Shown one piece after another: positions 1 through 7,518 of a stretch of 11,454 nt of DNA. Each line of letters starts with the position of its first letter. Position 1 is the first letter of the stretch. The stretch comes from CBFFRJ01 sp965644225 (GTDB lineage: Bacteria > Pseudomonadota > Gammaproteobacteria > Enterobacterales > Enterobacteriaceae): the NCBI RefSeq assembly GCF_965644225.1, contig NZ_CBFFRJ010000151.1:1-11454 (forward strand), written 5' to 3'. Position numbers and translations under genes: made by a program. Below the pieces are notes generated by a model that saw nothing but the letters and a program-made list of their open reading frames with translations, had not been told where the DNA came from and searched no databases.

Positions 1-24
1 ACGCCATGGTGCGTGACAATACAA

Positions 25-53
25 AATGGGCGGCAGGTTAGCTGCCGCCCATT
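25..53 (-). terminator. Probable intrinsic terminator of the plsC-ftsP transcript
   Basis: A perfect 12-bp inverted repeat (25-36 pairs with 42-53) encloses a 5-nt loop and contains a GC-rich core (GGGCGGCAG). Read on the minus strand, the stem runs directly into TTGTATTG, giving a short T-rich tail. It lies about 105 bases past the ftsP stop codon, so it would end the minus-strand transcript. The plus-strand side has only a weak T run, so termination in that direction is less likely. Confidence 0.6.
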
Positions 54-70
54 GACTTTAAACACAGCTG

Positions 71-154
71 CTCTCCCTGAGGGAGAGGGAACCGATGGAG
101 CGGGCTGGAAGTCGGGTTTTCTCCCTCTCCCTTTTGGGAGAGGGCGGGGTGAGG
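71..154. repeat. Enterobacterial REP-like palindromic repeat, two hairpins
   Basis: Two related palindromes lie just past the ftsP stop codon. The first pairs 71-77 with 81-87 (7 bp, 3-nt loop). The second pairs 123-131 with 136-144 (9 bp, TTTT loop) and is followed by a G-rich flank, GGGGTGAGGG. Bases 80-90 are also fully complementary to 122-132, so the two hairpins can be replaced by one longer stem. The CCCTCTCCC/GGGAGAGGG core with a GTGAGGG flank resembles a dispersed intergenic repeat common in enterobacteria (recalled, not searched). A degenerate relative lies at 8522-8554. No T tract follows, so this is not an intrinsic terminator. Confidence 0.6.
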
Positions 155-158
155 GGGA

Positions 159-1571
159 TTACGGCGCCGGGTTCACCAGCAACTGCCCTATTGTTCCCCT
201 GTCGGCCATCTCCAGCGTCTGGCTACCGTACTGGAACGGGAAGTGGGGCCAGGAAGGTTGCCCGTAATAGACCAACAGCTCAACCTGCCCGTCCACCCAG
301 ACGGTGTCTTTCCAGCCACGGTCTTCCGCGAAAGGCATCGCGCCATTGACATTGCGTACCTGGAACATGACCCCTTCCATATGGAACGACTGCGGCATAT
401 CGGCACGCACCGTCCAGCGCTCCCAGGTGCCCTGCTGCGCGGTAATATCAATACGCTGTGGATCCCACAGCTGACCGTTAATGCCAGGATCGCTGCCCAG
501 CGTAATATCACGGCTACGAATGGGCGTGCCGGTCATAATATCCCCCGGCAACAGACGCATCGGCAGAGTGTCCGTCACCAGCGGCAGTAGCCCGGTAGGA
601 CGCAGGGTCAGCACCAACGTGGAGATCAAAATGCTTGAAGGTTCAAAGAAACCGCGCAGGCGGTCGACAATACCTGCCGCTTCGCCGCAGGTCAGCGACA
701 CCTCATCACCATTGGTCATATCAACCAGAATTTCCCGCCGCTCGCCCGGCGCCAGCGCCAGCTGTTTTATTGATACCGGCACCGGCAAAAAACCCTGATC
801 GCCGGAGATCACATGCAGCGCACGTCCGTCGCTCATCTGCAATTGATAGCGACGGGAGTTGGAGGCATTGAGCAGACGTAAACGCACCCAGCCACGGGAG
901 ACTTCAACATAGGGGCTTTGCGCGCCGTTGACCATCAGCGTGTCGCCCACAAAACCACCGCTGCCCGGTTCGCTGTATTCCGGCGTACCAAAGTTATCCA
1001 GTCGCTTGTCCTGAATAATGACCGGGAAATCGTCAACCCCATAGTGGTTAGGGATCGGCAGGGATTTACTGACCTCATCTTCCACCAGCCACATGCCCGC
1101 AAGACCATTATAAACCTGAGGCGCGGTGCGATTTGGCGTGTTGGCGTGGTACCACAGAGTCGCCGCACTCTGACGGATCGGCAGCACGGGAGCCCAGTCG
1201 TTATTGGTCGTCATCATTCTGGCAGCCCCGCCAATCAGCGGTCCGGGCACCTGCAAACCACTCACCGTCATGGCGACATTGTCTGCCAGCCGGTTGCTGT
1301 AGATCAGTTTGACGTCATCGCCGTTCCAGACGCGGATCGTCGGCCCAAGATAGCGACCGTTGATCCCCCAGACCTGGGCCCGGGTCCCGGTGGAAAATGA
1401 CCAGTGCGTGCGCTGTAGCGTCAGAAATAACGGCTGCCCACGACGGGATTCCAGCAACGGGGGCACGGGCAGCGGGGGCTGCTGCCCTGCGGCATTCACC
1501 CTAAGCGGCATCGCGCTGGCACAGAGTGCGACTCCGGATGCCTGGATAAATTGACGCCGGCTGAGTGACAT
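159..1571 (-). CDS. ftsP: Cell division protein FtsP (SufI)
   Basis: This 470-residue protein has the length of E. coli FtsP/SufI and matches it almost throughout as I recall it. FtsP is a periplasmic multicopper-oxidase-like protein that stabilises the divisome under stress and has no copper-oxidase activity. The N-terminus carries a twin-arginine signal (SRRQFIQ, Arg5 and Arg6), a hydrophobic stretch to about residue 20 and a likely cleavage after VNA near residue 27, so export is by the Tat route. Three cupredoxin-like domains are expected from the family. The start at 1571 fits the MSLSRRQF N-terminus and has GGAG five bases upstream; a longer reading to 1613 would bury the signal. It lies 69 nt after plsC and is probably co-transcribed with it. 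Confidence 0.95.
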   Translation of the reverse strand: MSLSRRQFIQASGVALCASAMPLRVNAAGQQPPLPVPPLLESRRGQPLFLTLQRTHWSFSTGTRAQVWGINGRYLGPTIRVWNGDDVKLIYSNRLADNVAMTVSGLQVPGPLIGGAARMMTTNNDWAPVLPIRQSAATLWYHANTPNRTAPQVYNGLAGMWLVEDEVSKSLPIPNHYGVDDFPVIIQDKRLDNFGTPEYSEPGSGGFVGDTLMVNGAQSPYVEVSRGWVRLRLLNASNSRRYQLQMSDGRALHVISGDQGFLPVPVSIKQLALAPGERREILVDMTNGDEVSLTCGEAAGIVDRLRGFFEPSSILISTLVLTLRPTGLLPLVTDTLPMRLLPGDIMTGTPIRSRDITLGSDPGINGQLWDPQRIDITAQQGTWERWTVRADMPQSFHMEGVMFQVRNVNGAMPFAEDRGWKDTVWVDGQVELLVYYGQPSWPHFPFQYGSQTLEMADRGTIGQLLVNPAP

Positions 1572-1602
1572 AGTTGCTCCGTGTGACACTGAATAAACTG
1601 CG

Positions 1603-1619
1603 CGGGAAGTCATTTCCCG
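1603..1619. other. Small hairpin in the plsC-ftsP gap
   Basis: A perfect 6-bp inverted repeat (1603-1608 pairs with 1614-1619) with a 5-nt loop sits in the 69-nt gap between the plsC stop and the ftsP start. No T tract follows on either strand, so it is unlikely to terminate transcription. It may protect or process the plsC-ftsP mRNA; this is inference. Confidence 0.3.
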
Positions 1620-1640
1620 GCAACATAAATCCTGAGGGAA

Positions 1641-2378
1641 TTAAACCCGGCCCGTGGCTTCGCGTTCGGCGACTTCTTTATCTAACGCATCAATCTTCTT
1701 TGCCATCACATCATGGCAGTGGGCAGCCAGCTCACGGATCTGATCTTTACCGTAGCTGCTGGTATCGATTGGCGGCAACATCTCGACAATCACCAGGCCG
1801 TTTTTAATACGATTCAGATTAATTTTATTCGAGGTGGTGGAAACACAGACCGGAATAATTGGCACCCCCGCCGCAATCGCCGCATGGAACGCACCGGTTT
1901 TAAACGGCAACAAGCCGCGGCCACGGCTGCGGGTGCCTTCCGGGAACATCCAGACCGAGATGTTGCGTTTCTGAATATGTTTCACCACCTGCGCAATTGT
2001 GCCATGCGCTTTTGCACGGTTATTACGATCAATCAACAAATTACCTGTCAGCCAGTACAGCAGACCAAAAAAGGGAACCCACAGCAGGCTTTTCTTACCC
2101 ACGGTCACGGTCGGCGGCTGCACAATGTTGGCGGCGGTCACCATATCGTAGTTGTTCTGGTGATTGGCGATGTAAATCGCCTTGCCGTAGCTGGAAAAAT
2201 CCGCAGGCAGACGCTTTTCAACCTTCAGGCCAAACACCGGAGCCAGGCGACCAAACAGGTGGCCAAAAGTAGCAACATGCTTCGGGTTACGCGGGCTCGT
2301 TAAACAGTAAAGGCAGCCAAATACACAAACCAGAATGGAATAAATAACAACAATGATTGCGCGAATAATAAATAGCAT
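1641..2378 (-). CDS. plsC: 1-acyl-sn-glycerol-3-phosphate acyltransferase PlsC
   Basis: PlsC transfers an acyl group to lysophosphatidic acid to make phosphatidic acid, the second acylation step of phospholipid synthesis, at the inner membrane. The 245-residue length equals that of E. coli PlsC. The acyltransferase motif HX4D is present (His73, Asp78 in NHQNNYD), as are the substrate motif FPEGTRS (145-151) and the later GVPIIPV block (171-177). A hydrophobic N-terminal segment (about residues 2-24) would anchor it in the membrane. The start at 2378 gives the family N-terminus and has GAGG six bases upstream; an in-frame ATG ten codons earlier has no support. Neighbouring parC (upstream) and ftsP (downstream) are on the same strand, as in E. 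coli. Confidence 0.96.
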   Translation of the reverse strand: MLFIIRAIIVVIYSILVCVFGCLYCLTSPRNPKHVATFGHLFGRLAPVFGLKVEKRLPADFSSYGKAIYIANHQNNYDMVTAANIVQPPTVTVGKKSLLWVPFFGLLYWLTGNLLIDRNNRAKAHGTIAQVVKHIQKRNISVWMFPEGTRSRGRGLLPFKTGAFHAAIAAGVPIIPVCVSTTSNKINLNRIKNGLVIVEMLPPIDTSSYGKDQIRELAAHCHDVMAKKIDALDKEVAEREATGRV

Positions 2379-2450
2379 AGCTACCTCGAAAACCCATCCT
2401 TTGTGCATTGAACATCACCATCAACACCGAAGGCCAGATCAGATGCAGGT

Positions 2451-2504
2451 CCGTAAAAGGACATATTGTTAATCGCAATTCTCGAATAAACAACGCTTTT
2501 ACGG
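2451..2504. repeat. 9-bp inverted repeat in the parC-plsC gap
   Basis: CCGTAAAAG at 2451-2459 is perfectly repeated in inverted orientation at 2496-2504, enclosing 36 bases. On the minus strand it lies between parC and plsC and would fold in the plsC leader if the promoter is upstream. It could also be chance; no known motif was recognised. Confidence 0.3.
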
Positions 2505-2515
2505 GAAAAGTTAGT

Positions 2516-2541
2516 CTTGCCCCCGCAGAACGAGGGGCAAG
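2516..2541 (-). terminator. Candidate terminator after parC
   Basis: A perfect 8-bp stem (2516-2523 with 2534-2541, CTTGCCCC/GGGGCAAG) with a 10-nt loop begins 12 bases past the parC stop codon. On the minus strand it is followed by ACTAACTTTTCCC, so the T run is short and starts several bases late. Termination may be partial, allowing some read-through to plsC. Confidence 0.5.
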
Positions 2542-2552
2542 AGATGCACGAA

Positions 2553-4808
2553 TTACTCTTCGCTGTTCCCTGCGGCACGAGCAGGCGCGTCGATCTCAAC
2601 GCGATCAATACGTTGTAGCCCACGCATCAGGGTTCCACGGCGACCGCGCTCACCCTGCACTTTTTGCAGTTCTTCCGGACGCAGCTTAATTTTGCGCTTC
2701 CCGACATGAATAGTGAGCGTGCTTTGAGGCGGTAACAGATAGAGATGCGACAGCCCATCTTCCCCTTTCGCCGCTTCCGCAGATGGGATACCGATGATTT
2801 TGTTGCCTTTACCTTTGGAGAGCTGCGGCAAATCGCTGACCGGGAACATCAACATACGTCCGGCCTGAGTGATCGCCAGCAGCATATCGGTGTCATTTTC
2901 GATTTCCAGCGGCGGCATCACTCGTGAGTTATCTGGCAGGCTAATCAAGGTCTTACCGGCACGATTACGGGCAACCAGATCGCTGAAAGTACAGACGAAA
3001 CCATAGCCGGCATCGCTCGCCATCAGCAGTTTCTGATCCTCGCTGGTCATCACCATATGTTCAACCATCGCCCCTGGCGGCAGCGTCAGTTTACCCGTCA
3101 GCGGTTCACCCTGACCACGGGCAGAAGGCAGCGTAATGGGGTCAACCGCGTAACTGCGCCCGGTTGAGTCAATAAACACCACCGGCTGGTTACTCTTCCC
3201 TTTGGAAGAGGCTTTCCAGCTGTCGCCCGATTTGAAACTGAGTCCCTGGGCATCAATATCGTGGCCTTTGGCGCTACGCACCCAGCCCATCTGCGACAAC
3301 ACGATGGTCACCGGCTCAGACGGCAGCATGTCATGCTCGTTCATCGCCTTCGCCTCTTCACGCTCGCGAAGCGGTGAGCGGCGGTCATCGCCAAAGGCAT
3401 CGGCATCTGCCTGCAACTCTTTCTTCAGCAGGTTATTCATTTTGCGTTCGGAGGCGAGAATGCTCTGCAGCTGATCGCGCTCTTTCGCCAACTGGTCCTG
3501 CTCACCGCGAATTTTCATCTCTTCGAGTTTGGCGAGATGACGCAATTTCAGCTCAAGGATCGCTTCAGCCTGGGTTTCACTGATATCAAACCGCGACATC
3601 AATACCGGCTTCGGCTCATCCTCAGTGCGGATGATATGGATAACTTCGTCAATGTTGAGAAACGCCACCAGCAAACCTTCAAGGATATGCAGGCGTTTAA
3701 GCACTTTCTCCAGGCGATAGTTCAGACGGCGACGCACCGTGTCGCGACGAAACGCCAGCCACTCGGTGAGGATCTCCAGCAGATTTTTCACCGACGGGCG
3801 ACCATCGAGACCGATCATATTAAGGTTAATGCGGTAGCTCTTTTCCAGATCGGTGGTGGCAAACAGGTGATTCATCACCGGTTCCATATCCACACGATTG
3901 GAACGCGGCACGATAACCAGGCGGGTCGGGTTTTCATGATCCGACTCGTCACGCAGGTCATCGACCATCGGTAATTTTTTATTGCGCATCTGCGCGGCTA
4001 TTTGCTCCAGCACGCGTGCGCCGGAAACCTGATGCGGCAGTGCGGTTATCACCACCGCGCCATCTTCTTTCTTCCATACCGCACGCATACGTACGGAACC
4101 GCGACCGTTCTCGTAAATCTTACGGATCTCAGTACGCGGCGTGATGATCTCCGCTTCCGTCGGGTAGTCCGGGCCCTGAACAATATCCAGCAGTTGATCG
4201 AGGGTGGTCTTCGGCTGATCAATCAGGGCAATGGCCGCGCTGGCCACTTCGCGCACGTTGTGCGGAGGGATATCGGTCGCCATCCCAACCGCAATGCCGG
4301 TGGTGCCGTTAAGCAGAATATTGGGCAGACGCGCAGGCAGCATCTTCGGCTCCTGCATGGTGCCATCAAAGTTTGGCACCCAGTCCGCGGTTCCCTGGCC
4401 GAGCTCACCCAGCAGGATATCTGCGTATTTCGACAGGCGGGATTCGGTGTAACGCATGGCGGCAAAGGATTTCGGATCGTCCGGCGCCCCCCAGTTTCCC
4501 TGACCGTCCACCAGCGGGTAGCGGTAAGAGAACGGCTGCGCCATCAGCACCATCGCCTCATAACAGGCGCTGTCGCCGTGCGGATGGTATTTACCCAGTA
4601 CATCGCCCACGGTACGGGCGGATTTTTTGAATTTGGCGCTGGCATTCAGCCCCAGCTCAGACATCGCGTACACGATACGACGCTGAACAGGTTTCAGGCC
4701 ATCACCAATAAACGGCAACGCCCTGTCCATGATGACGTACATGGAGTAGTTTAAGTAGGCGTTTTCCGTGAATTCATGCAGCGCAAGGCGCTCTGCCATA
4801 TCGCTCAT
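2553..4808 (-). CDS. parC: DNA topoisomerase IV subunit A ParC
   Basis: ParC is the DNA-breaking and rejoining subunit of topoisomerase IV; with ParE it decatenates daughter chromosomes. The 751 residues compare with 752 in E. coli. The catalytic tyrosine is Tyr120 (AAMRYTE, with Arg119), within the winged-helix domain. The quinolone-resistance region reads GKYHPHGDSACYEAMV with Ser80 and Glu84, the sensitive wild-type residues. The C-terminal third (from about residue 490) is the beta-pinwheel DNA-wrapping domain. The start MSDMAERLALHEF is the E. coli one, with GAGGAA about nine bases upstream. The partner gene parE is not in this window; in E. coli it lies just beyond ygiN. Confidence 0.97.
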   Translation of the reverse strand: MSDMAERLALHEFTENAYLNYSMYVIMDRALPFIGDGLKPVQRRIVYAMSELGLNASAKFKKSARTVGDVLGKYHPHGDSACYEAMVLMAQPFSYRYPLVDGQGNWGAPDDPKSFAAMRYTESRLSKYADILLGELGQGTADWVPNFDGTMQEPKMLPARLPNILLNGTTGIAVGMATDIPPHNVREVASAAIALIDQPKTTLDQLLDIVQGPDYPTEAEIITPRTEIRKIYENGRGSVRMRAVWKKEDGAVVITALPHQVSGARVLEQIAAQMRNKKLPMVDDLRDESDHENPTRLVIVPRSNRVDMEPVMNHLFATTDLEKSYRINLNMIGLDGRPSVKNLLEILTEWLAFRRDTVRRRLNYRLEKVLKRLHILEGLLVAFLNIDEVIHIIRTEDEPKPVLMSRFDISETQAEAILELKLRHLAKLEEMKIRGEQDQLAKERDQLQSILASERKMNNLLKKELQADADAFGDDRRSPLREREEAKAMNEHDMLPSEPVTIVLSQMGWVRSAKGHDIDAQGLSFKSGDSWKASSKGKSNQPVVFIDSTGRSYAVDPITLPSARGQGEPLTGKLTLPPGAMVEHMVMTSEDQKLLMASDAGYGFVCTFSDLVARNRAGKTLISLPDNSRVMPPLEIENDTDMLLAITQAGRMLMFPVSDLPQLSKGKGNKIIGIPSAEAAKGEDGLSHLYLLPPQSTLTIHVGKRKIKLRPEELQKVQGERGRRGTLMRGLQRIDRVEIDAPARAAGNSEE

Positions 4809-4834
4809 TAATCGTGATTCCTCAACGTGTGCGC

Positions 4835-4882
4835 CCGCCTTTTCGGCGGCAATATTGCCGCAGATACTAACCTATCTGCGGC
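4835..4882. other. Two hairpins in the ygiW-parC gap
   Basis: The 119-nt gap between the ygiW stop and the parC start holds a perfect 10-bp inverted repeat (4857-4866 with 4873-4882, GCCGCAGATA/TATCTGCGGC, 6-nt loop) and beside it a 5-bp GC stem (4835-4839 with 4845-4849). Neither is followed by a T tract on either strand. They may separate ygiW from parC transcription by slowing polymerase or protecting the ygiW mRNA end; the sequence alone does not decide. Confidence 0.45.
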
Positions 4883-4927
4883 GAGGAGTCATAACTATGC
4901 GCGATTTTTTAGGCACCAGGGAAAAGG

Positions 4928-5326
4928 TTACTTGTCCACTTTGCTGACTTGCTTGACATCAATCTCGACAGAGTTCCAGTCTTTATCCACTTCCCCTTGA
5001 ATTTCAATCAGGTCCTGTGGCCCAACCGTCAGTCCGTTCCAGCGTTTATGGTCGATATCAACATTGACCGTCCCGGTGGCATCTTTAAAGGTGTAAACGT
5101 CATCAGACAGGCGCTCCACGATATTACCTCGCAGGGTCACCCAGGCATCATCACGCATCGATTTTGCACCTTCAACCGTGGTTATTCCGCCGCCAGGGCC
5201 CGTGAATCCCCCACCCTGCGCGGTCGGTCCATTGAATCCACCGTTCTGCGTTGTATTGGCGTTAGCAGCAAATACAGGGGCTGAACACATCATAACGATA
5301 GCGGTAATAGCAATGAGTTTTTTCAT
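4928..5326 (-). CDS. ygiW: Periplasmic OB-fold stress protein YgiW (VisP)
   Basis: This 132-residue protein matches YgiW/VisP (about 130 residues), a bacterial OB-fold (BOF) family protein. In Salmonella VisP is linked to stress resistance and virulence and binds peptidoglycan (established for the family). A Sec signal peptide is clear: MKK, a hydrophobic core and cleavage after APVFA near residue 20. Next comes a glycine-rich linker (about 27-48, with repeated GGF and GGG units), then the OB domain (about 50-130), with VTLRGNIVE and TFKDATGTVNVDID typical of the family. The start at 5326 gives the signal peptide and has GGGAG upstream; the ATG at 5398 would put 24 charged residues in front of it. 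It is divergent from qseBC, as in E. coli. Confidence 0.93.
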   Translation of the reverse strand: MKKLIAITAIVMMCSAPVFAANANTTQNGGFNGPTAQGGGFTGPGGGITTVEGAKSMRDDAWVTLRGNIVERLSDDVYTFKDATGTVNVDIDHKRWNGLTVGPQDLIEIQGEVDKDWNSVEIDVKQVSKVDK

Positions 5327-5373
5327 CTTTTCTCTCCCTTGATCAGTTGATTTGTCACCATTAAACCCTGGAG

Positions 5374-5391
5374 TTCTTAACAACTTCTTAA
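5374..5391 (+). promoter_or_regulatory. Candidate QseB/PmrA-type binding site
   Basis: TTCTTAA occurs twice in direct orientation, at 5374-5380 and 5385-5391, exactly 11 bp apart, in the ygiW-qseB divergent region. The arrangement CTTAA-N6-CTTAA fits the PmrA box (YTTAAK-N5-YTTAAK), a sequence QseB is known to share with PmrA. It lies 84 bases before the qseB start and 48 before the ygiW start, so it could serve autoregulation of qseBC and control of ygiW. A third CTTAA is at 5426-5430. Binding is inferred. Confidence 0.6.
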
Positions 5392-5408
5392 GGCGCAAAA
5401 ATAATTAT

Positions 5409-5421
5409 TTGTACTGTACAA
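5409..5421. promoter_or_regulatory. Short perfect palindrome upstream of qseB
   Basis: TTGTAC-T-GTACAA is a 6+1+6 perfect palindrome lying 53 bases before the qseB GTG and 18 bases after the TTCTTAA repeats. Its size suits an operator half-site pair near the qseB promoter, but I do not recognise the regulator and chance is possible. Confidence 0.3.
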
Positions 5422-5474
5422 CCTCCTTAAATTGCATGTTTACTGCCTGCTGGAGAAGGCAAACGGAGTTTCCT

Positions 5475-6134
5475 GTGCGCGTACTACTGATTGAAGACGA
5501 CAAGCTGATTGGCGATGGCATCAAAGCCGGGTTGAGCAAACTGGGCTTCAGCCTCGACTGGTTCACCGAGGGGGTTGTGGGGAAAGAGGCGCTGTACAGC
5601 GCGCCCTACGATGTCGTGGTGCTGGATTTGACGCTGCCGGGCATGGACGGTCTGGATATTCTGCGCGAATGGCGCGACAAGGGCCATAGTGAACCCGTGC
5701 TGATCCTCACCGCTCGTGACGCGCTTAACCAGCGTATTGAAGGGTTGCGCCTCGGCGCGGACGACTATCTGTGTAAACCTTTCGCCCTGATTGAAGTTGC
5801 CGCCCGCCTGGAAGCCCTGGTGCGCCGGACGCATGGTCAGGCGCGCAGCGAACTGCGCCATGGGAAGGTTACCCTGGATCCGGTCAATCTCATCGCCACC
5901 CTTGCCGGTGAACCGCTTACCTTAAAGCCGAAAGAGTTCGCGTTACTGGAGCTGATGATGCGCAATGCAGACCGCGTCCTGCCGCGCAAACTGATCGAAG
6001 AGAAAATTTACAGCTGGGACGACGATGTCTCCAGCAATGCCGTTGAAGTCCATGTTCATCATCTTCGCCGTAAACTCGGCAGCGGGTTTATTCGCACCGT
6101 TCATGGCATCGGTTATACCCTGGGTGACACATGA
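5475..6134 (+). CDS. qseB: Response regulator QseB, OmpR family
   Basis: QseB is the response regulator paired with QseC, controlling motility, virulence and its own operon. At 219 residues it matches E. coli QseB. The receiver domain has the acidic pocket (Glu7-Asp9 in LLIEDD), the phospho-acceptor Asp51 (VVVLDLTLPGMDG), Thr79 and Lys101 (YLCKPF). The C-terminal winged helix (about 125-219) has the OmpR signature KEFALLEL and VHVHHLRRKLG, ending with TVHGIGYTLG. The start is GTG at 5475, with GGAG six bases upstream; this gives the family N-terminus MRVLLIEDD, while an ATG at 5352 would add 41 unrelated residues. It overlaps qseC by four bases (ATGA), so translation is coupled. Confidence 0.95.
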   Translation: MRVLLIEDDKLIGDGIKAGLSKLGFSLDWFTEGVVGKEALYSAPYDVVVLDLTLPGMDGLDILREWRDKGHSEPVLILTARDALNQRIEGLRLGADDYLCKPFALIEVAARLEALVRRTHGQARSELRHGKVTLDPVNLIATLAGEPLTLKPKEFALLELMMRNADRVLPRKLIEEKIYSWDDDVSSNAVEVHVHHLRRKLGSGFIRTVHGIGYTLGDT

Positions 6135-7480
6135 GACTGCCAAAGATTACCAGCCTGCGCCTGCGCCTGACGCTGCTGTTTCTGCTGCTTTCCGCTGCGG
6201 CCTGGCTGGCGGCAAGCCTCGTCGCCTGGCAACAAACCAGCGATACGCTGGACGAACTCTTTGACACCCAACAAATGCTGTTCGCCAAACGGCTCAGCGC
6301 CATGAGCATTGATGAATTCCGCCAGGACATGCCTCCTCCGGTGCCGACGAAGAAAGTGAGGAAGGGGCACCTTGATGATGACGCGCTGGCCTTTGCGATT
6401 TTTTCCCTCGACGGCAAAAGAGTCCTGCACGACGGGCAAAACGGCGAGCAGATCCCGTGGAAATACCACCGCGACGGCTTTGAAAATGGCCGGTTGCTCG
6501 ATGACGACGATGAGTGGCGTTTTTTGTGGCTCACCTCCGCAGACGGCACGCACCGGATTGCGGTGGGCCAGGAGTGGGATTATCGCAAAGAAATGGCGGT
6601 GGATATTATTCGCTCTCAGCTCACCCCCTGGCTGGTGGCGCTACCGCTGATGCTGGCATTGCTGGTGCTGTTGTTGAGCCTGGAGCTCCGACCTCTCAGG
6701 CGACTGGCACAAGCGCTGCACCTGCGGTCGCCGGACAGCGCCGAGCAGCTCAACAGCAACGGCGTACCGAATGAAGTCCGCCCATTGCTGGATGCGCTTA
6801 ACCAGCTTTTTATCCGCACACAAAACATGATGGCGCGCGAGCGGCGTTTCACTTCCGATGCCGCTCATGAACTGCGTAGTCCGCTCACCGCGCTGAAAGT
6901 ACAAACTGAGGTCGCTCAGCTGTCGCAGGACGATCCTGAAGCCCGCGACAAAGCGCTGCAACAGCTGCATAGCGGGATAGATCGCGCGTCCCGCCTGGTG
7001 GATCAACTGCTGACTCTGTCGCGTCTGGATTCGCTGGAGAGCCTTGACGATGTACAGCTCATCCCCCTTGAAGCGCTGCTGCAGTCGGCGGTCATGGATG
7101 CTTATCACCCGGCCCGCCAGGCGGGTGTTGAGCTCCGCCTGAACCTCAACGCAAAAGAGGCAAGGCTCCCCGGCCAGCCCCTGCTGCTTAGCCTGCTGGT
7201 GCGTAATTTAGTGGATAATGCCGTGCGCTACAGCCCGGCGGGTAGCGTGGTCAACGTGACGCTTAACGCCCGCAGCTTCAGCGTTAGCGATAATGGCCCC
7301 GGCATCAGTGAAGACGCCCTTGCCCGCATTGGCGAACGCTTTTATCGTCCTCCGGGGCAGAGTGAAATCGGCAGTGGTCTGGGCTTGTCCATCGTGAAAC
7401 GTATTGCCCATATGCACCAGATGACGGCAACCTTTGCGCACAACGCTCCCCGTGGGTTTATCGCCGAGCTCCGCTGGTGA
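6131..7480 (+). CDS. qseC: Sensor histidine kinase QseC
   Basis: QseC is the inner-membrane sensor kinase of the QseBC pair, reported to respond to autoinducer-3 and catecholamines. The 449 residues equal the E. coli length. Two membrane segments (about 14-34 and 163-185) enclose a periplasmic sensor domain rich in acidic residues. A short HAMP-like linker follows, then the H box with phospho-acceptor His246 (FTSDAAHELRSPLTALK), the N box (about 356-369, LVRNLVDNAVRYSP), G1 DNGPGI (387-392) and G2 GSGLGLSI (414-421). All catalytic elements are intact. In E. coli K-12 ygiZ follows qseC; here mdaB follows after 108 bases. Confidence 0.95.
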   Translation: MRLPKITSLRLRLTLLFLLLSAAAWLAASLVAWQQTSDTLDELFDTQQMLFAKRLSAMSIDEFRQDMPPPVPTKKVRKGHLDDDALAFAIFSLDGKRVLHDGQNGEQIPWKYHRDGFENGRLLDDDDEWRFLWLTSADGTHRIAVGQEWDYRKEMAVDIIRSQLTPWLVALPLMLALLVLLLSLELRPLRRLAQALHLRSPDSAEQLNSNGVPNEVRPLLDALNQLFIRTQNMMARERRFTSDAAHELRSPLTALKVQTEVAQLSQDDPEARDKALQQLHSGIDRASRLVDQLLTLSRLDSLESLDDVQLIPLEALLQSAVMDAYHPARQAGVELRLNLNAKEARLPGQPLLLSLLVRNLVDNAVRYSPAGSVVNVTLNARSFSVSDNGPGISEDALARIGERFYRPPGQSEIGSGLGLSIVKRIAHMHQMTATFAHNAPRGFIAELRW

Positions 7481-7492
7481 ACATTATTGCTT

Positions 7493-7518
7493 AAAACGCA
7501 AAAGTCTTTGCACGTTTT
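7493..7518 (+). terminator. Weak hairpin after qseC, possible terminator
   Basis: Twelve bases past the qseC stop, AAAACG (7493-7498) pairs with CGTTTT (7513-7518). Inside a two-base bulge, CAAA (7499-7502) pairs with TTTG (7507-7510). The right arm supplies a short T run. The stem is AT-rich and therefore weak. It separates the qseBC operon from mdaB. Confidence 0.35.

Noticed and set aside
1..24. Possible start codon of the next minus-strand gene (ATG near position 6)
   Set aside because: There are only two codons before the window edge and no ribosome site upstream; nothing can be assigned.
123..144. The 9-bp GC-rich stem as the ftsP terminator
   Set aside because: No T tract follows on the minus strand (it reads AGAAAACC); the stem at 25-53 is a better candidate.
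4002..4754. 250-codon open frame on the plus strand opposite parC
   Set aside because: It is wholly antisense to an unambiguous parC, has arginine/histidine-rich composition typical of a shadow frame, and shows no family motif.
5352..5474. 41-residue N-terminal extension of qseB from an upstream ATG
   Set aside because: It would translate the regulatory region and add residues absent from the family; the GTG at 5475 has a proper ribosome site.
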